In this document: piece by piece, positions 46,343 through 54,284 of the stretch
Layout: every line of letters begins with the position of its first letter
Numbering within the stretch: position 1 is the first letter of the stretch
NCBI RefSeq assembly: GCF_013340205.1
Contig: NZ_BJTG01000003.1
Coordinates: forward strand, 434,001 to 498,000
Direction of reading: 5' to 3'
Source of the DNA: Anaeromyxobacter diazotrophicus
GTDB lineage: Bacteria; Myxococcota; Myxococcia; Myxococcales; Anaeromyxobacteraceae
Length of the DNA stretch: 64,000 bases
Notes under the pieces: model-generated
Databases searched by the model: none
Seen by the model: only the letters and a program-made list of their open reading frames with translations
What the model was told of the DNA's origin: nothing
Made by a program: the position numbers and the translations under genes

Positions 46343-46939
46343 ATGCTCGCACGCCCCCTCAAGCTCGCCGCCACCCTTTTCCTCTGCGCCGGCTGCGCCA
46401 CCACCCAGGTGCGCCGCATGGACGTGAACGAGGTGAAGGACCTGAGCGGCCGGTGGAACGACACCGACTCCCGGCTGGTGGCGGAGGAGATGATCGAGGA
46501 CAGCCTCACGCGCCCGTGGCTCGCGAACGCGCAGGCGCGCAAGGGGGCCGCCCCGACCGTCATCGTCCAGACGGTCCGGAACAACAGCATGGAGCACATC
46601 AACACCGAGACCTTCGTGGAGGACCTGCAGCGCGCGCTCATCAACTCGGGCCGCGTGCAGTTCGTGGCCAGCGCGTCCGAGCGCGGCGAGCTGCGGATGG
46701 AGCGGGCCGACCAGGACCTCAACGCCTCGGACGCGACGCGCAAGGCGCACGGGCAGGAGTCGGGCGCCGACTACGCGCTCTCCGGCACGATCAACTCGGT
46801 CCGCGACCGCGACGGTGGCGAGTCGGTCGTGCTGTACCAGGTGAACCTCAAGCTGCTCGACCTGAAGTCGAACCAGATCGTCTGGAACGGACAGAAGAAG
46901 ATCAAGAAGAACGTCGCGCGCGCCTCGGCGTCGTTCTAG
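46343..46939 (+). CDS. Penicillin-binding protein activator LpoB-like lipoprotein
   Basis: 198 residues, lipobox LCAGC at residue ~18. The LpoB family (PF13036) is recognised from VRRMDVNEVKDLSGRWNDTDSRLVAEEMIEDSL, VIVQTVRNNSMEHINTETF, FVEDLQRALINSGRVQFVA and the late GADYALSGTINSV. E. coli LpoB activates PBP1b; in this context the partner is unknown. GGAG lies 6 bases upstream of the ATG, 29 bases after the LPP20 gene. Confidence 0.85.
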   Translation: MLARPLKLAATLFLCAGCATTQVRRMDVNEVKDLSGRWNDTDSRLVAEEMIEDSLTRPWLANAQARKGAAPTVIVQTVRNNSMEHINTETFVEDLQRALINSGRVQFVASASERGELRMERADQDLNASDATRKAHGQESGADYALSGTINSVRDRDGGESVVLYQVNLKLLDLKSNQIVWNGQKKIKKNVARASASF

Positions 46940-46959
46940 CCCGTCACCTGGGGGAACAC

Positions 46960-48276
46960 ATGATCGGCAAGCGCTGGAGTGGGGCCTGCCTGGCCTGGGC
47001 AGCCCTGGTGGTCGTCGCTTGCGCGGGGCCGTCCCGCGCGCACAAGCTGGAGCTGAACGCCAAGATCGCGGCCAAGGACTGGGCCGGCGCCGAGGCGCAG
47101 CTCGAGGCCGGCAAGGACAGCCAGTACGGCGACAACAACTCGGTCCTGTTCTGGCTCGACAAGGCCGCCGTGCTGCACGACGCCGGGCGCTTCCAGGAGA
47201 GCGACGCGCTGCTCGACCTGGCCGAGCAGAAGCTCGACGCGCTCTACACCCAGAGCATCAGCCGCGCCGCCGGCACCTTCTTCGTCAACGACAACACGGA
47301 CGAGTACCGGGGCGAGCCGCACGAGCGCGCGCTCCTCCACGTGCTGCGGGCCCTCAACTACGCCTACCAGGATCAGAACGAGGGGGCGGTGGTGGAGGCG
47401 CGGAAGGTGAGCGAGTTCCTCACCGAGCTGGGCGACAAGCTCGGGGCGAAGGACGTGTACCGCGGCGACGCCTTCGCCGAGTACCTCGCCGCGCTCCTGT
47501 TCGAGGACGGCGGCCGGGCCGACGACGCCCGCATCTCCATCGCGAGCGCCCGCGAGCACTACGGGTGGTACACCGAGCGCTACGGGACCCCCGAGCCGAT
47601 CCTCGACCCCGGGGTCGGCACGCCCGGCGACGGCGAGCTGGTCCTGCTCCACTACAACGGCGTCGCGCCCCGCCGCGTGTCGCAGACCATCCAGGTGGCC
47701 TGGAACGACGCCATGGCGGTGGTGAACGCCAGCGCCCAGGACGAGGACAACGCGGAGGCGAAGAACGCGCTCGTCGCGGGCGTGTCCGCCGACGCGGTGA
47801 CGGTGGCGTTCCCGGCGCAGATCCAGGACCCATTCCGCGTCCGCGCCTCGGAGATCGAGGTGGATGGGGTGAAGGCCCGGACCGTCCTCATGGAGGACAT
47901 CGCCGCCATCTCCACCAAGGCGCTGGAGGACCGCAACGCCGCCATCCGCGCCCGCGCCGTGGCGCGCGCCACGCTCAAGTTCATCGCCGCCAAGGTGGCC
48001 GAGGAGACGACGAAGCAGCAGCTCGGCCAGGGGTGGGGCATGCTGGCCGGCATGGTGGCGCGCGCCGCCTCCGCCGCCACCGAGGTGGCCGACACCCGCT
48101 GCTGGGGCACCCTGCCGGCGGAGATCCGCATGGCCCGCCTGCGGCTGCCCGCCGGCCACCACCTCGTGAACGTGAGCTACCTCGACGAGAACGGCGCCGT
48201 GGTCGGGGTCGAGACGCTCGAGGTCGACACCAAGCCCGGCAAGCGCACCTGGGCGCACGTCCGGTCGGCCATCTAG
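46960..48276 (+). CDS. COG3014-type lipoprotein with helical repeats
   Basis: 438 residues, lipobox LVVVAC at residues ~17-21. The first ~200 residues read as TPR-like helices (KDWAGAEAQLEAGKDSQYGD, ALLHVLRALNYAYQDQNEGA, DDARISIASAREHYG). A beta-rich part follows (GDGELVLLHYNGVAPRRVSQ; RLPAGHHLVNVSYLDENGAVVG). COG3014 members repeatedly accompany LpoB and LPP20 lipoproteins but have no assigned activity. It may scaffold an outer-membrane complex (inference). GGGGGA lies 4 bases before the ATG. Confidence 0.8.
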   Translation: MIGKRWSGACLAWAALVVVACAGPSRAHKLELNAKIAAKDWAGAEAQLEAGKDSQYGDNNSVLFWLDKAAVLHDAGRFQESDALLDLAEQKLDALYTQSISRAAGTFFVNDNTDEYRGEPHERALLHVLRALNYAYQDQNEGAVVEARKVSEFLTELGDKLGAKDVYRGDAFAEYLAALLFEDGGRADDARISIASAREHYGWYTERYGTPEPILDPGVGTPGDGELVLLHYNGVAPRRVSQTIQVAWNDAMAVVNASAQDEDNAEAKNALVAGVSADAVTVAFPAQIQDPFRVRASEIEVDGVKARTVLMEDIAAISTKALEDRNAAIRARAVARATLKFIAAKVAEETTKQQLGQGWGMLAGMVARAASAATEVADTRCWGTLPAEIRMARLRLPAGHHLVNVSYLDENGAVVGVETLEVDTKPGKRTWAHVRSAI

Positions 48277-48345
48277 GGCCGCGCCGCGGAGGGGCCCGGG
48301 CCGCGCGCTCGAGGCGTCCTCCGCGGCCCTTCGCGGGAGGCTTCC

Positions 48346-49359
48346 ATGCCGCACCTCGCCGTCGCAGCCGTCGCACTGTGCTTGCTGGCCGGCCCCGCTC
48401 CCGCGCGCGACGGCCGTCCGGACTGGGTCGACGGGGAGAGCCTCGAGTGGCCCCGCCACCGGTACCTGACCGGCGTCGGCTCCGCCGACGACCGCGCCAC
48501 GGCCGAGGACCGGGGCCGGGCCGAGATCGCGCGCGTCTTCACGGCGCGCGTGCTCTCCACCACCACCAGCTTCGCCTCGGAGTCGACGGCCACCGTCCGG
48601 GGCGCCTCCGCCACGGCGGCGCAGGTGGCGGTCAGCGACGACACGCGCACCAGCACGGACAAGGTGCTGGAGGGGGTCGAGATCGCCGCCACCTGGCAGG
48701 ACCCGGCCACGCGCCGGATCTTCGCGCTGGCGGTGCTGGACCGCCGCAGCGGGGCCGAGCGGCTCCGGGCGCGCCTGGCCGCGCTGGACGCCTCGGCACG
48801 GCCGGCGGAGGCGGAGCTGGCGTCGGCCTCCGACCCGGTGGCCGCGGCCATGGCGGGGCTGCGCCTGCGCGCGCTGGCGCGCCGCCGCGAGCCGCTCGCG
48901 GCCGACCTGCGCCTGCTCGACCCGGCGCCGGAGGGCGGGGCGGCCCGGTACGCCAGGCTGGACGCGGCCGCGAGCGCCGCGCTGGCGCGGCTGGTGGTGG
49001 TGGCGAGCGCCGCGGGCGAGACCGCCCCCGCGCTCGAGGAGGGCGTCACCCAGGGGCTCGCCGCGCTCGGGATGAAGGCCGCCCCGGCGGCGCCCGGGGT
49101 CGCGCCGGATCTGGTGGTCGAGGTCGCCGGCGCGCTGGAGGACCTGGGCCACCGCGACGGGTGGGCCTGGTGGACGGCGCACGCGTCGCTCGCGATGCGC
49201 GAGGCGAAGAGCGGGCGGGTGCTGGTGCGCTTCGAGGAGAGCGCCCGCGAGGCGGCCACCCTCGACGCGGACGCCCGCCGCCGCGCCGCCCAGAGCGCGG
49301 GCGCCCGCGTCGCGGAGCGGCTCCCGGCCGCGCTGCTGGCGTGGGCGGACGCGCCCTGA
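48346..49359 (+). CDS. LPP20-like periplasmic protein with C-terminal lipoprotein-like domain
   Basis: 337 residues with a signal peptide (AVAAVALCLLAGPAPA) but no lipobox cysteine, so it is exported and soluble. Residues ~25-150 form an LPP20/FlgT-N-type domain (DWVDGESLEWPRHRYLTGVG, RAEIARVFTARVLS, FALAVLDRRSGAERLR). The C-terminal part has a second alpha/beta domain (PDLVVEVAGALEDLG, AHASLAMREAKSGRVLVRFEE). It ends the operon; GGAGG lies ~4 bases upstream of the ATG. Confidence 0.7.
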   Translation: MPHLAVAAVALCLLAGPAPARDGRPDWVDGESLEWPRHRYLTGVGSADDRATAEDRGRAEIARVFTARVLSTTTSFASESTATVRGASATAAQVAVSDDTRTSTDKVLEGVEIAATWQDPATRRIFALAVLDRRSGAERLRARLAALDASARPAEAELASASDPVAAAMAGLRLRALARRREPLAADLRLLDPAPEGGAARYARLDAAASAALARLVVVASAAGETAPALEEGVTQGLAALGMKAAPAAPGVAPDLVVEVAGALEDLGHRDGWAWWTAHASLAMREAKSGRVLVRFEESAREAATLDADARRRAAQSAGARVAERLPAALLAWADAP

Positions 49360-49400
49360 TGGCGCAGCCCAGTTGAAGTTGCGCTTGCGATGGGGGGTGT

Positions 49401-49428
49401 TTGCGGGGGGAGAGTTCTCCCCCCGCAA
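49401..49428. terminator. Terminator hairpin between convergent genes
   Basis: Perfect 13-bp stem TTGCGGGGGGAGA / TCTCCCCCCGCAA with a GT loop, 42 bases after the LPP20-like gene. It is symmetric and could serve either strand; no U-tract. Confidence 0.6.
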
Positions 49429-49432
49429 GTGA

Positions 49433-49509
49433 GGCGCCGAAAGGCGCCGGACCTGATCTCACGGCGGGGCGGCGCCGCCGCGATCAACTCAACCGAGCGC
49501 CGCCGTGAG
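49433..49509. other. Two further hairpins in the convergent gap
   Basis: GGCGCC-gaaa-GGCGCC (49433-49448) has a stable GNRA-type tetraloop, followed by a long-range pair CTCACGGCGG / CCGCCGTGAG (49458-49509). Together with 49401-49428 three helices stack in 110 bases, just before the barrel gene's stop. Confidence 0.5.
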
Positions 49510-49535
49510 CCTGGCGGCGCGGCCCGGTCCGCCGG

Positions 49536-50105
49536 TCAGAAGCTCGCGCCCAGGCTCAGGTACGGCCACGGCACGACGCCCGCCTTCTCGGGGTCCTTCG
49601 CGTCGAAGCCGAGGCCCTTGCCGGCCAGCGCCGAGACGCCGACGCGGAACATGAAGCCGCCGTTCAGCGGCTGGCGGCGGTAGCCGAGGACCGCCGTACC
49701 CCACAGCACGTCGCCGGCGCGCGTCGCGAGCATGCCGCCGCCGGTGGCGCTCCCGGAGGCGTGCGTGTAGATGCCGCCCGCGCCGAGCTCGAGGATGTTG
49801 TTGCCGGAGCGAAGGCCGAGGTACGTCGCCACCACCGGGACCGAGAACCACCCCACCGACGCGGAGCTGACCGTGCCGCCGGTGCTCGAGGAGAGCCCCG
49901 CCGTGAAGGACATGTAGCTGAAGCCGGCGCGCAGGCCGAAGTCGTCCGCGAAGACGCGCTCGATGTTGATCGAGTAGAGCAGCCCGGGGCCGAGGCCCTC
50001 GGCGAAGATGGAGTTGGGCGCGCTGCGCTCCTGGGCGGCGGCCGGGGTGCCCTGAGCCAGGGCGAGCGCCGCGAGCGCGGCGAGGGCGAGACGGGACATC
50101 CGCAT
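49536..50105 (-). CDS. Small outer-membrane beta-barrel protein
   Basis: 189 residues. A signal peptide (RLALAALAALALAQGTPAAA, cleavage near AAAQE) is followed by alternating hydrophobic strands (FGLRAGFSYMSFTAGLSS, SVGWFSVPVVATYLGLRSG, NILELGAGGIYTHASG, FMFRVGVSALAGKGLGF) and the C-terminal Phe (YLSLGASF) recognised by BamA. It resembles 8-stranded OmpW/OmpX-type barrels; its function is unknown. GGAG lies 9 bases upstream. The 50106..50400 gap upstream is GC-rich with no gene recognised. Confidence 0.8.
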   Translation of the reverse strand: MRMSRLALAALAALALAQGTPAAAQERSAPNSIFAEGLGPGLLYSINIERVFADDFGLRAGFSYMSFTAGLSSSTGGTVSSASVGWFSVPVVATYLGLRSGNNILELGAGGIYTHASGSATGGGMLATRAGDVLWGTAVLGYRRQPLNGGFMFRVGVSALAGKGLGFDAKDPEKAGVVPWPYLSLGASF

Positions 50106-50386
50106 GGTCGTTGCTCCGTAGGGCTGGGGTCAGGGCGCGGATCGCGCTCCGGCGCGCATGAGGGCAGATGCACCACCGGTGCGTCAACGGAGTCGCGCGT
50201 GACGCAGCGTGTAGCCGCCGGGCCCCGGCGCAACCCCGCGGCACGACGGGGGTGCGGGCGCCCGCGCTGCGCCGCGGCGCGCACCGCGGCGCACCCGATA
50301 GCGCGGCGCGGCTGCGGTCCCGCCCACAGCGGCGGCGCGGGTGGGCCGCGGAGGGCGATCCTCCCGCGCGCTGCGCGCCGGTGGGC

Positions 50387-50392
50387 TAGGCT
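50387..50392 (+). promoter_or_regulatory. -10-like hexamer TAGGCT of a near-leaderless promoter
   Basis: TAGGCT ends 8 bases before the ATG at 50401 with no Shine-Dalgarno. The same hexamer is used at 39783. Confidence 0.4.
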
Positions 50393-50400
50393 ACGCGGGC

Positions 50401-51045
50401 ATGGCACGCGCGAACCCCTGGTCCCTCGTCCCGGCCGCCGACTACGAGGCGTGGATGGGGCCCGCCGGCGCGGGCCTCACCGCGCCGCTCTCGGCCCTCT
50501 TCGAGAAGGTGTACGCGGCCCGCCAGCCGCGGCGGCTGGCGGTGCTGGGGGTCGCGACCGGCAACGGCCTCGAGCACGTCGACCCGGCCGTCACCCGCGT
50601 CGTCGCCGCGGTGGACGTGAACCTCTCCTACCTGGCGGTCGCCCGGCAGCGCTTCATGCGGCTCGGGCCCTCGCTGCAGCTCCTCTGCGCGGACGCCGAG
50701 CAGGTGGAGCTCGAGCCGGGCGGCTTCGACCTGGTCCACGCGGCGATGGTGCTCGAGCACCTGGATCCGCGGGCGCTCCTGCCGCGCGCGGCGAGCTGGC
50801 TCGCGCCGGGCGGGGCGCTCTCGGTCGTGCTGCGGCTGCCGGGCGGCGACCCGGTGCCGGCGCAGCCCGGCGCGGCGGCGCTGCGGGAGGCGGTCGAGCA
50901 GACACGGCTCGTCCCCCCGGAGGAGCTGCGCCAGCTCGCGGCCGCGAGCGGTCTCGCCGAGCGGCGCGCCTTCGTGGTGCCGCTCCCGGGCGGGCGCCGC
51001 CTGTTCACGGCGCTCTACGGAAGGTCCGGGGAGGGGCGCCCGTGA
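50401..51045 (+). CDS. Class I SAM-dependent methyltransferase
   Basis: 214 residues. The Rossmann-like SAM fold is seen in RLAVLGVATGNGLEHVDP (motif I), VVAAVDVNLSYLAVAR (acidic end of strand 2) and FDLVHAAMVLEHLDPRALLPR (motif IV), then WLAPGGALSVVLRLPG. The substrate is not apparent. It is coupled to the histidine phosphatase by a GTGA overlap. Confidence 0.8.
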   Translation: MARANPWSLVPAADYEAWMGPAGAGLTAPLSALFEKVYAARQPRRLAVLGVATGNGLEHVDPAVTRVVAAVDVNLSYLAVARQRFMRLGPSLQLLCADAEQVELEPGGFDLVHAAMVLEHLDPRALLPRAASWLAPGGALSVVLRLPGGDPVPAQPGAAALREAVEQTRLVPPEELRQLAAASGLAERRAFVVPLPGGRRLFTALYGRSGEGRP

Positions 51046-51623
51046 CGGAGCGCGCCCGCGAGCTCTGGCTGGTGCGGCACGGCGAGACGGAGTGGAGCCG
51101 CATCGGCAAGCACACCGGGCGGAGCGACATCCCGCTCACCGCCGAGGGCGAGCGGCAGGCGCGCGCCGTGGGCGCCTACCTCGCCGGCCGCCCCTTCGGG
51201 CAGGTGCTGGTGAGCCCGCTGCGCCGCGCCCGCCAGACCTGCGCGCTCGCCGGCTACGAGGCGCTCGCCCGCGTCGTGCCGGACCTGGCGGAGTGGGACT
51301 ACGGCCCGTACGAACGGCGGCTCAGCAGCGAGGTGCGCGCCGAGATCCCGGGGTGGACCGTCTGGACCCACGGCGTCCCGTCTCCCGGCGAGACCCTCGA
51401 CCAGGTGGCCGGCCGGGCGCGGCGCGTGCTGGCCGAGGTGGAGGCGGGGGAGGGCGACGCGCTCCTCTTCGCGCACGGCCACCTCCTGCGCGTGCTCGCC
51501 GCCTGCTGGGCCGGGCTGCCCCCCGCTGCCGGCGGCGTGCTCGCCCTGGGCCCGGGCAGCGTGTCGGTGCTGGGCTTCGAGACGGAGCGGCGCGTGATCA
51601 GGCGGTGGAACCTGGCGCCCTGA
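51042..51623 (+). CDS. Histidine phosphatase (phosphoglycerate mutase-like)
   Basis: 193 residues. The catalytic RHG motif is in LVRHGETEWSRIGKHTGRSD, followed by PLTAEGERQARAVG, SPLRRARQTC, EWDYGPYERR and the second His in LLFAHGHLLRVLA. This is the broad-specificity cofactor-independent dPGM branch (CobC/GpmB type), so the substrate is probably a small phosphate ester. The GTG start overlaps the previous stop; the R3 element begins 57 bases after its stop. Confidence 0.88.
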   Translation: MTERARELWLVRHGETEWSRIGKHTGRSDIPLTAEGERQARAVGAYLAGRPFGQVLVSPLRRARQTCALAGYEALARVVPDLAEWDYGPYERRLSSEVRAEIPGWTVWTHGVPSPGETLDQVAGRARRVLAEVEAGEGDALLFAHGHLLRVLAACWAGLPPAAGGVLALGPGSVSVLGFETERRVIRRWNLAP

Positions 51624-51679
51624 CCCAGTCGCCCTGGCCCTGGGATTCACTCCCGTCCGAGCGCAGAGCGGGTCCGAGC

Positions 51680-51895
51680 GGGGCGGCGGGGTGGCCCTCC
51701 GGCGTCGGCTCCGGACGACCTGCCGGGAGGGATCCGGCGGCCGGCTCGGAAACGCTCGGCGGCTTGCACCGCAACGTGCCGCGCCGCAGAGGCGCTCGCG
51801 GGGCGCGCGCCGGCGCGGCACCGGCGGTGCAGCGCCCAGTTCATCGGGCGGGGAGCTCCCGCAGGTCGACCTCCGCTCCTTCGGAGGACCACCCC
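51680..51895. repeat. 216-bp nested inverted-repeat element, copy R3 (reverse orientation)
   Basis: The left end GGGGTGGCCCTCCGGCG corresponds to the right end of R1/R2 read on the other strand; the inner arms TTGCACCGCAACGTGCCGCG and CGCGGCACCGGCGGTGCA are kept. Right end is GGACCACCCC. It is more diverged than R1 versus R2 but has exactly the same 216-base length. It lies between the convergent histidine phosphatase and HNH pseudogene; nothing else is seen in 51624..51963. Confidence 0.8.
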
Positions 51896-51963
51896 GCCGC
51901 CACCCGGCGAACGGCGCCGGCGAGGCGTCGCCCCGCGGCCGCGGCGCCCTTCGCAAGATCGGC

Positions 51964-52706
51964 TCACGATCCGGTACCTCGCCGGCCCGGCGTAGGCGTC
52001 GGCGTCGCGCCAGCGGTTTGCGCGCTCTCGCCGCACGCCCCAGAAGTGCTTCCGCCAGCGGCGGTGGGTGGAGCGCTCCGGTCCGTATTCTTCCGGAACC
52101 GGTCCATGTGCTCCCTCCCGAAGACCTGCTCCGCGTGCAGCGAATTGTGAGTGCGGCACACCAGTCTCAGGTTGTCGGCGGTGCTGCGCCCGCCGAGCGC
52201 CACCGGGTGGATGTGGTCGAGCTCCAGCATCCAGGTGCTCCCGCAGCGGCGGCCGTCCGGTGAGCACCAGGCGCAGCGCCCGCCGTCCCGCCGCCAGACC
52301 TCGCGGCGCACCGCGGCCGGGATGGGCTCGCGCTCACCGGGGGCCGGGGCTGGAGCCTTCTCCGCCGGCTCGGGGCTCTTCCGATTCCGGGAAGGCGCGA
52401 CCGCGCCGGGGCGCTTGCCGTGCTTCTCCAGCGCCCGTCGCGCAGAGGTTCCGCGAGCCCGTGGAGCCGGCGCAGCACGCGCATGGCGGCGATGCGCCGG
52501 CCGGCGGCTCCCTCGCTGAGGTGGAGGGTGCGGAGGCACCACTCCCACAACGACGGGTACCCGGCCTCGGCCCAGGCCCGGCGCTGGTCGAAGACGTCAA
52601 GGTGGAGGAGGAACTCGACCTGCGCCTGGCGCTCGTGGCCGGCCAGCTCGGCCAGGCGGTGGACGAGGGAGGCGTTGTCGAGGGAAGCGGGAGCGGCGTC
52701 GAGCAT
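51964..52706 (-). pseudogene. HNH endonuclease, frameshifted by internal deletion
   Basis: From ATG 52706 (GGAGG 5 bases upstream) one frame encodes ~92 residues of an N-terminal helical domain (LVHRLAELAGHERQAQVEFL, AGYPSLWEWCLRTLHLSEGA, RRLHGLAEPLRDGR). At about 52430-52440 the sequence jumps into another frame that carries ALEKHGKRPGAV and a full HNH core: WRRDGGRCAWC, GSTWMLELDHIHPVALGG, STADNLRLVCRTHNSLHA, EQVFGREHMDRFR. A segment linking the two halves is missing and the halves are out of frame, so no intact enzyme is made. This family is often multi-copy in myxobacteria (recollection, not searched). Confidence 0.75.
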
Positions 52707-52716
52707 GAGACCTCCG

Positions 52717-52744
52717 GTGCGTGTTGTCTGACGGTAACACGCAC
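52717..52744 (-). promoter_or_regulatory. 9-bp perfect inverted repeat upstream of HNH pseudogene
   Basis: GTGCGTGTT and AACACGCAC are separated by 10 bases and end 10 bases before the ATG. On the plus strand the second arm is followed by TTTT. It could be an operator for the minus-strand gene or a plus-strand terminator. Confidence 0.45.
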
Positions 52745-53172
52745 TTTTCGAGCCTCCGGGGGGCCCCTGGCCCCCACGCCCGCGCCTCTTCAGAAGGGGG
52801 CCGCCGACTTCGCCTTCGGCTGCGCCGAGCGCCTCGCAGCCGCCAAGCATGGCGCGCTGGCGCGTGGTTCCGAAGAGGCGTGAGCGCGCGAGCGCTCTTG
52901 GCTGCGAAGGCAGTCAAGCGCGAACCGCGCTCACCGTTGGGGCGTGCGCCGCGGGCGCAACGTCATTCACGATCGGCGAATACACGTAAGCCGGGCACGC
53001 GCCGCCGCCGCGAACGCGCGGCTCCGCCTCGCGTGCGCCGCCCGCAGGCCAACGCCGCTCGGCGTCGCGCCACCGGCCGCCCACCTGCCGCGCGCCGTCG
53101 CTGCCGAAGCCGCCGGCCCGCCGCCAAGACCGCCCGCGGCTGCTGGGCCGCATGCCCTCGAAGATGTGAGTC
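52745..53172. other. Non-coding or unrecognised stretch between HNH remnants
   Basis: This 428-base stretch has open frames giving Arg/Ala/Pro-rich translations but no recognisable domain, ribosome site or start context. It separates two inverted HNH remnants and is probably decayed DNA. Confidence 0.4.
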
Positions 53173-53174
53173 AT

Positions 53175-53345
53175 GATGAGGGAAGCACGGCAGGCGCCGC
53201 GGAGCGGTCCCACCCTCCCGGCAGCGGAAGGCCCCGCGCCGGCGGCGAAGGGTCCGAGCCCAGGGCGCACATGGACCAGTTCCGGAAGGGCGCGGACCGG
53301 AGCGCTCCACCAACTATCGCCAGCGGAAGCACTTCTGGGGCGTGA
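53175..53345 (+). pseudogene. Second HNH endonuclease remnant, inverted relative to the first
   Basis: The plus strand 53179-53262 matches the linker of the first copy (sense of 52350-52435; GAAGCACGGCA... and the CGGAAG...CCGGCGG segment). After a junction that drops the whole HNH core, 53268-53345 encodes HMDQFRKGADRSAPPT, matching HMDRFRKNTDRSAPPT. The homology continues past the coding part to about 53418 (CGGTACCGGATCGTGAG shared with 51965-51980 on the other strand). Confidence 0.65.
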
Positions 53346-53462
53346 GCGCCGGGCACTGCGGTACCGGATCGTGAGTCGATGTGCGGCCGGCGCCGCGGCT
53401 GGAATGCGACGCCTCGCCGGCGCCGGCCGGCCGACGCGTGGCCAGCGGCGCGGCCCGCGCCC

Positions 53463-54284
53463 TCAGCTCTCCGCGGCCCCGACCACTCCCGTCGTCGCGA
53501 CCCGCAGGTCCTCGTGCGTCACGCGGCCGAGCAGGCGGAGGAGGCCGTCGCCGATGGTGATGGGGTGAGGGGGGCAGCCGGGGATGAAGAGATCGACCGG
53601 CACGCCGGGGATGGCGCCCGCGACGCCGTCGTTCACGACCGGGCTGCCGGCGAAGGGTCCCCCGGAGATGGCGCAGGCGCCGACCGCGATGACGAGCTTG
53701 GGGGCGGGCGTCGCCTCGTAGGTCTTGCGGAGCGCGGTGAGCATGTTCTCCGTCACCGGGCCGGTGACGACCAGGCCGTCGGCGTGGCGCGGCGACGCCA
53801 CGAACTGGACGCCGAAGCGCGACAGGTCGAACTGGATGTTGCCGGTGGCGTTGAGCTCCGCCTCGCAGCCGTTGCAGCCGCCGGCCGAGACCTGCCGCAG
53901 GCGCAGCGAGCGCCCGAAGAGCGCGCGCATCCGCGCGTCGAGGGCGCGGGCGAGCTTCGCCTCGTCCCCGGCGACGACGAGCTCCTCGCGCGTCCGCGTC
54001 GCCAGGCGGAAGTCGCGGGTGAACGTGAGCGCGCCCTCGGAGCAGGCCTCGGCGCACGCGCCGCAGAAGAGGCAGCGGCCGAGGTCGAGCGCCATCTCCG
54101 GCGTCCCGGGCGCGGTGACGGCGGCGGTCGCGCAGGCCTCGAGGCAGGCGGCGCAGCCGGCGGTGCAGCGCGCCGGGTCGAGGACGGGCCGCCCGCGGAA
54201 GCGCTCGGGGAAGCGCGCCGGCCCGTCCGGCCACGCCACCGTCTGGCGGCCGAGGCGCAGCCGCGCCTTGAGGATCTCGATCAC
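53463..54284 (-). CDS. ehrS: Ehr complex small subunit: NuoB-like with N-terminal 2x[4Fe-4S] ferredoxin domain
   Basis: 273 residues. Residues ~40-90 hold two ferredoxin clusters (CTAGCAACLEAC, with one extra residue in the first spacing, and CLFCGACAEACSEGAL), as in NuoI. The C-terminal half is NuoB/HycG-like and keeps the proximal-cluster cysteines: GGCNGCEAELNATG, VGACAISGGPFAGS and FIPGCPPHPITIGDG. It should carry electrons to or from the large subunit on the cytoplasmic side of the membrane arm. GTG start overlaps the large-subunit stop (GTGA). The name follows ehrS of Geobacter from memory; treat as provisional. Confidence 0.85.
   Translation of the reverse strand: MIEILKARLRLGRQTVAWPDGPARFPERFRGRPVLDPARCTAGCAACLEACATAAVTAPGTPEMALDLGRCLFCGACAEACSEGALTFTRDFRLATRTREELVVAGDEAKLARALDARMRALFGRSLRLRQVSAGGCNGCEAELNATGNIQFDLSRFGVQFVASPRHADGLVVTGPVTENMLTALRKTYEATPAPKLVIAVGACAISGGPFAGSPVVNDGVAGAIPGVPVDLFIPGCPPHPITIGDGLLRLLGRVTHEDLRVATTGVVGAAES

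Noticed and set aside
52721-53176. Arg/Ala-rich plus-strand frame that resembles a histone H1-like tail
   Set aside because: Lysine is scarce, there is no start context, and the stretch lies between pseudogene fragments.
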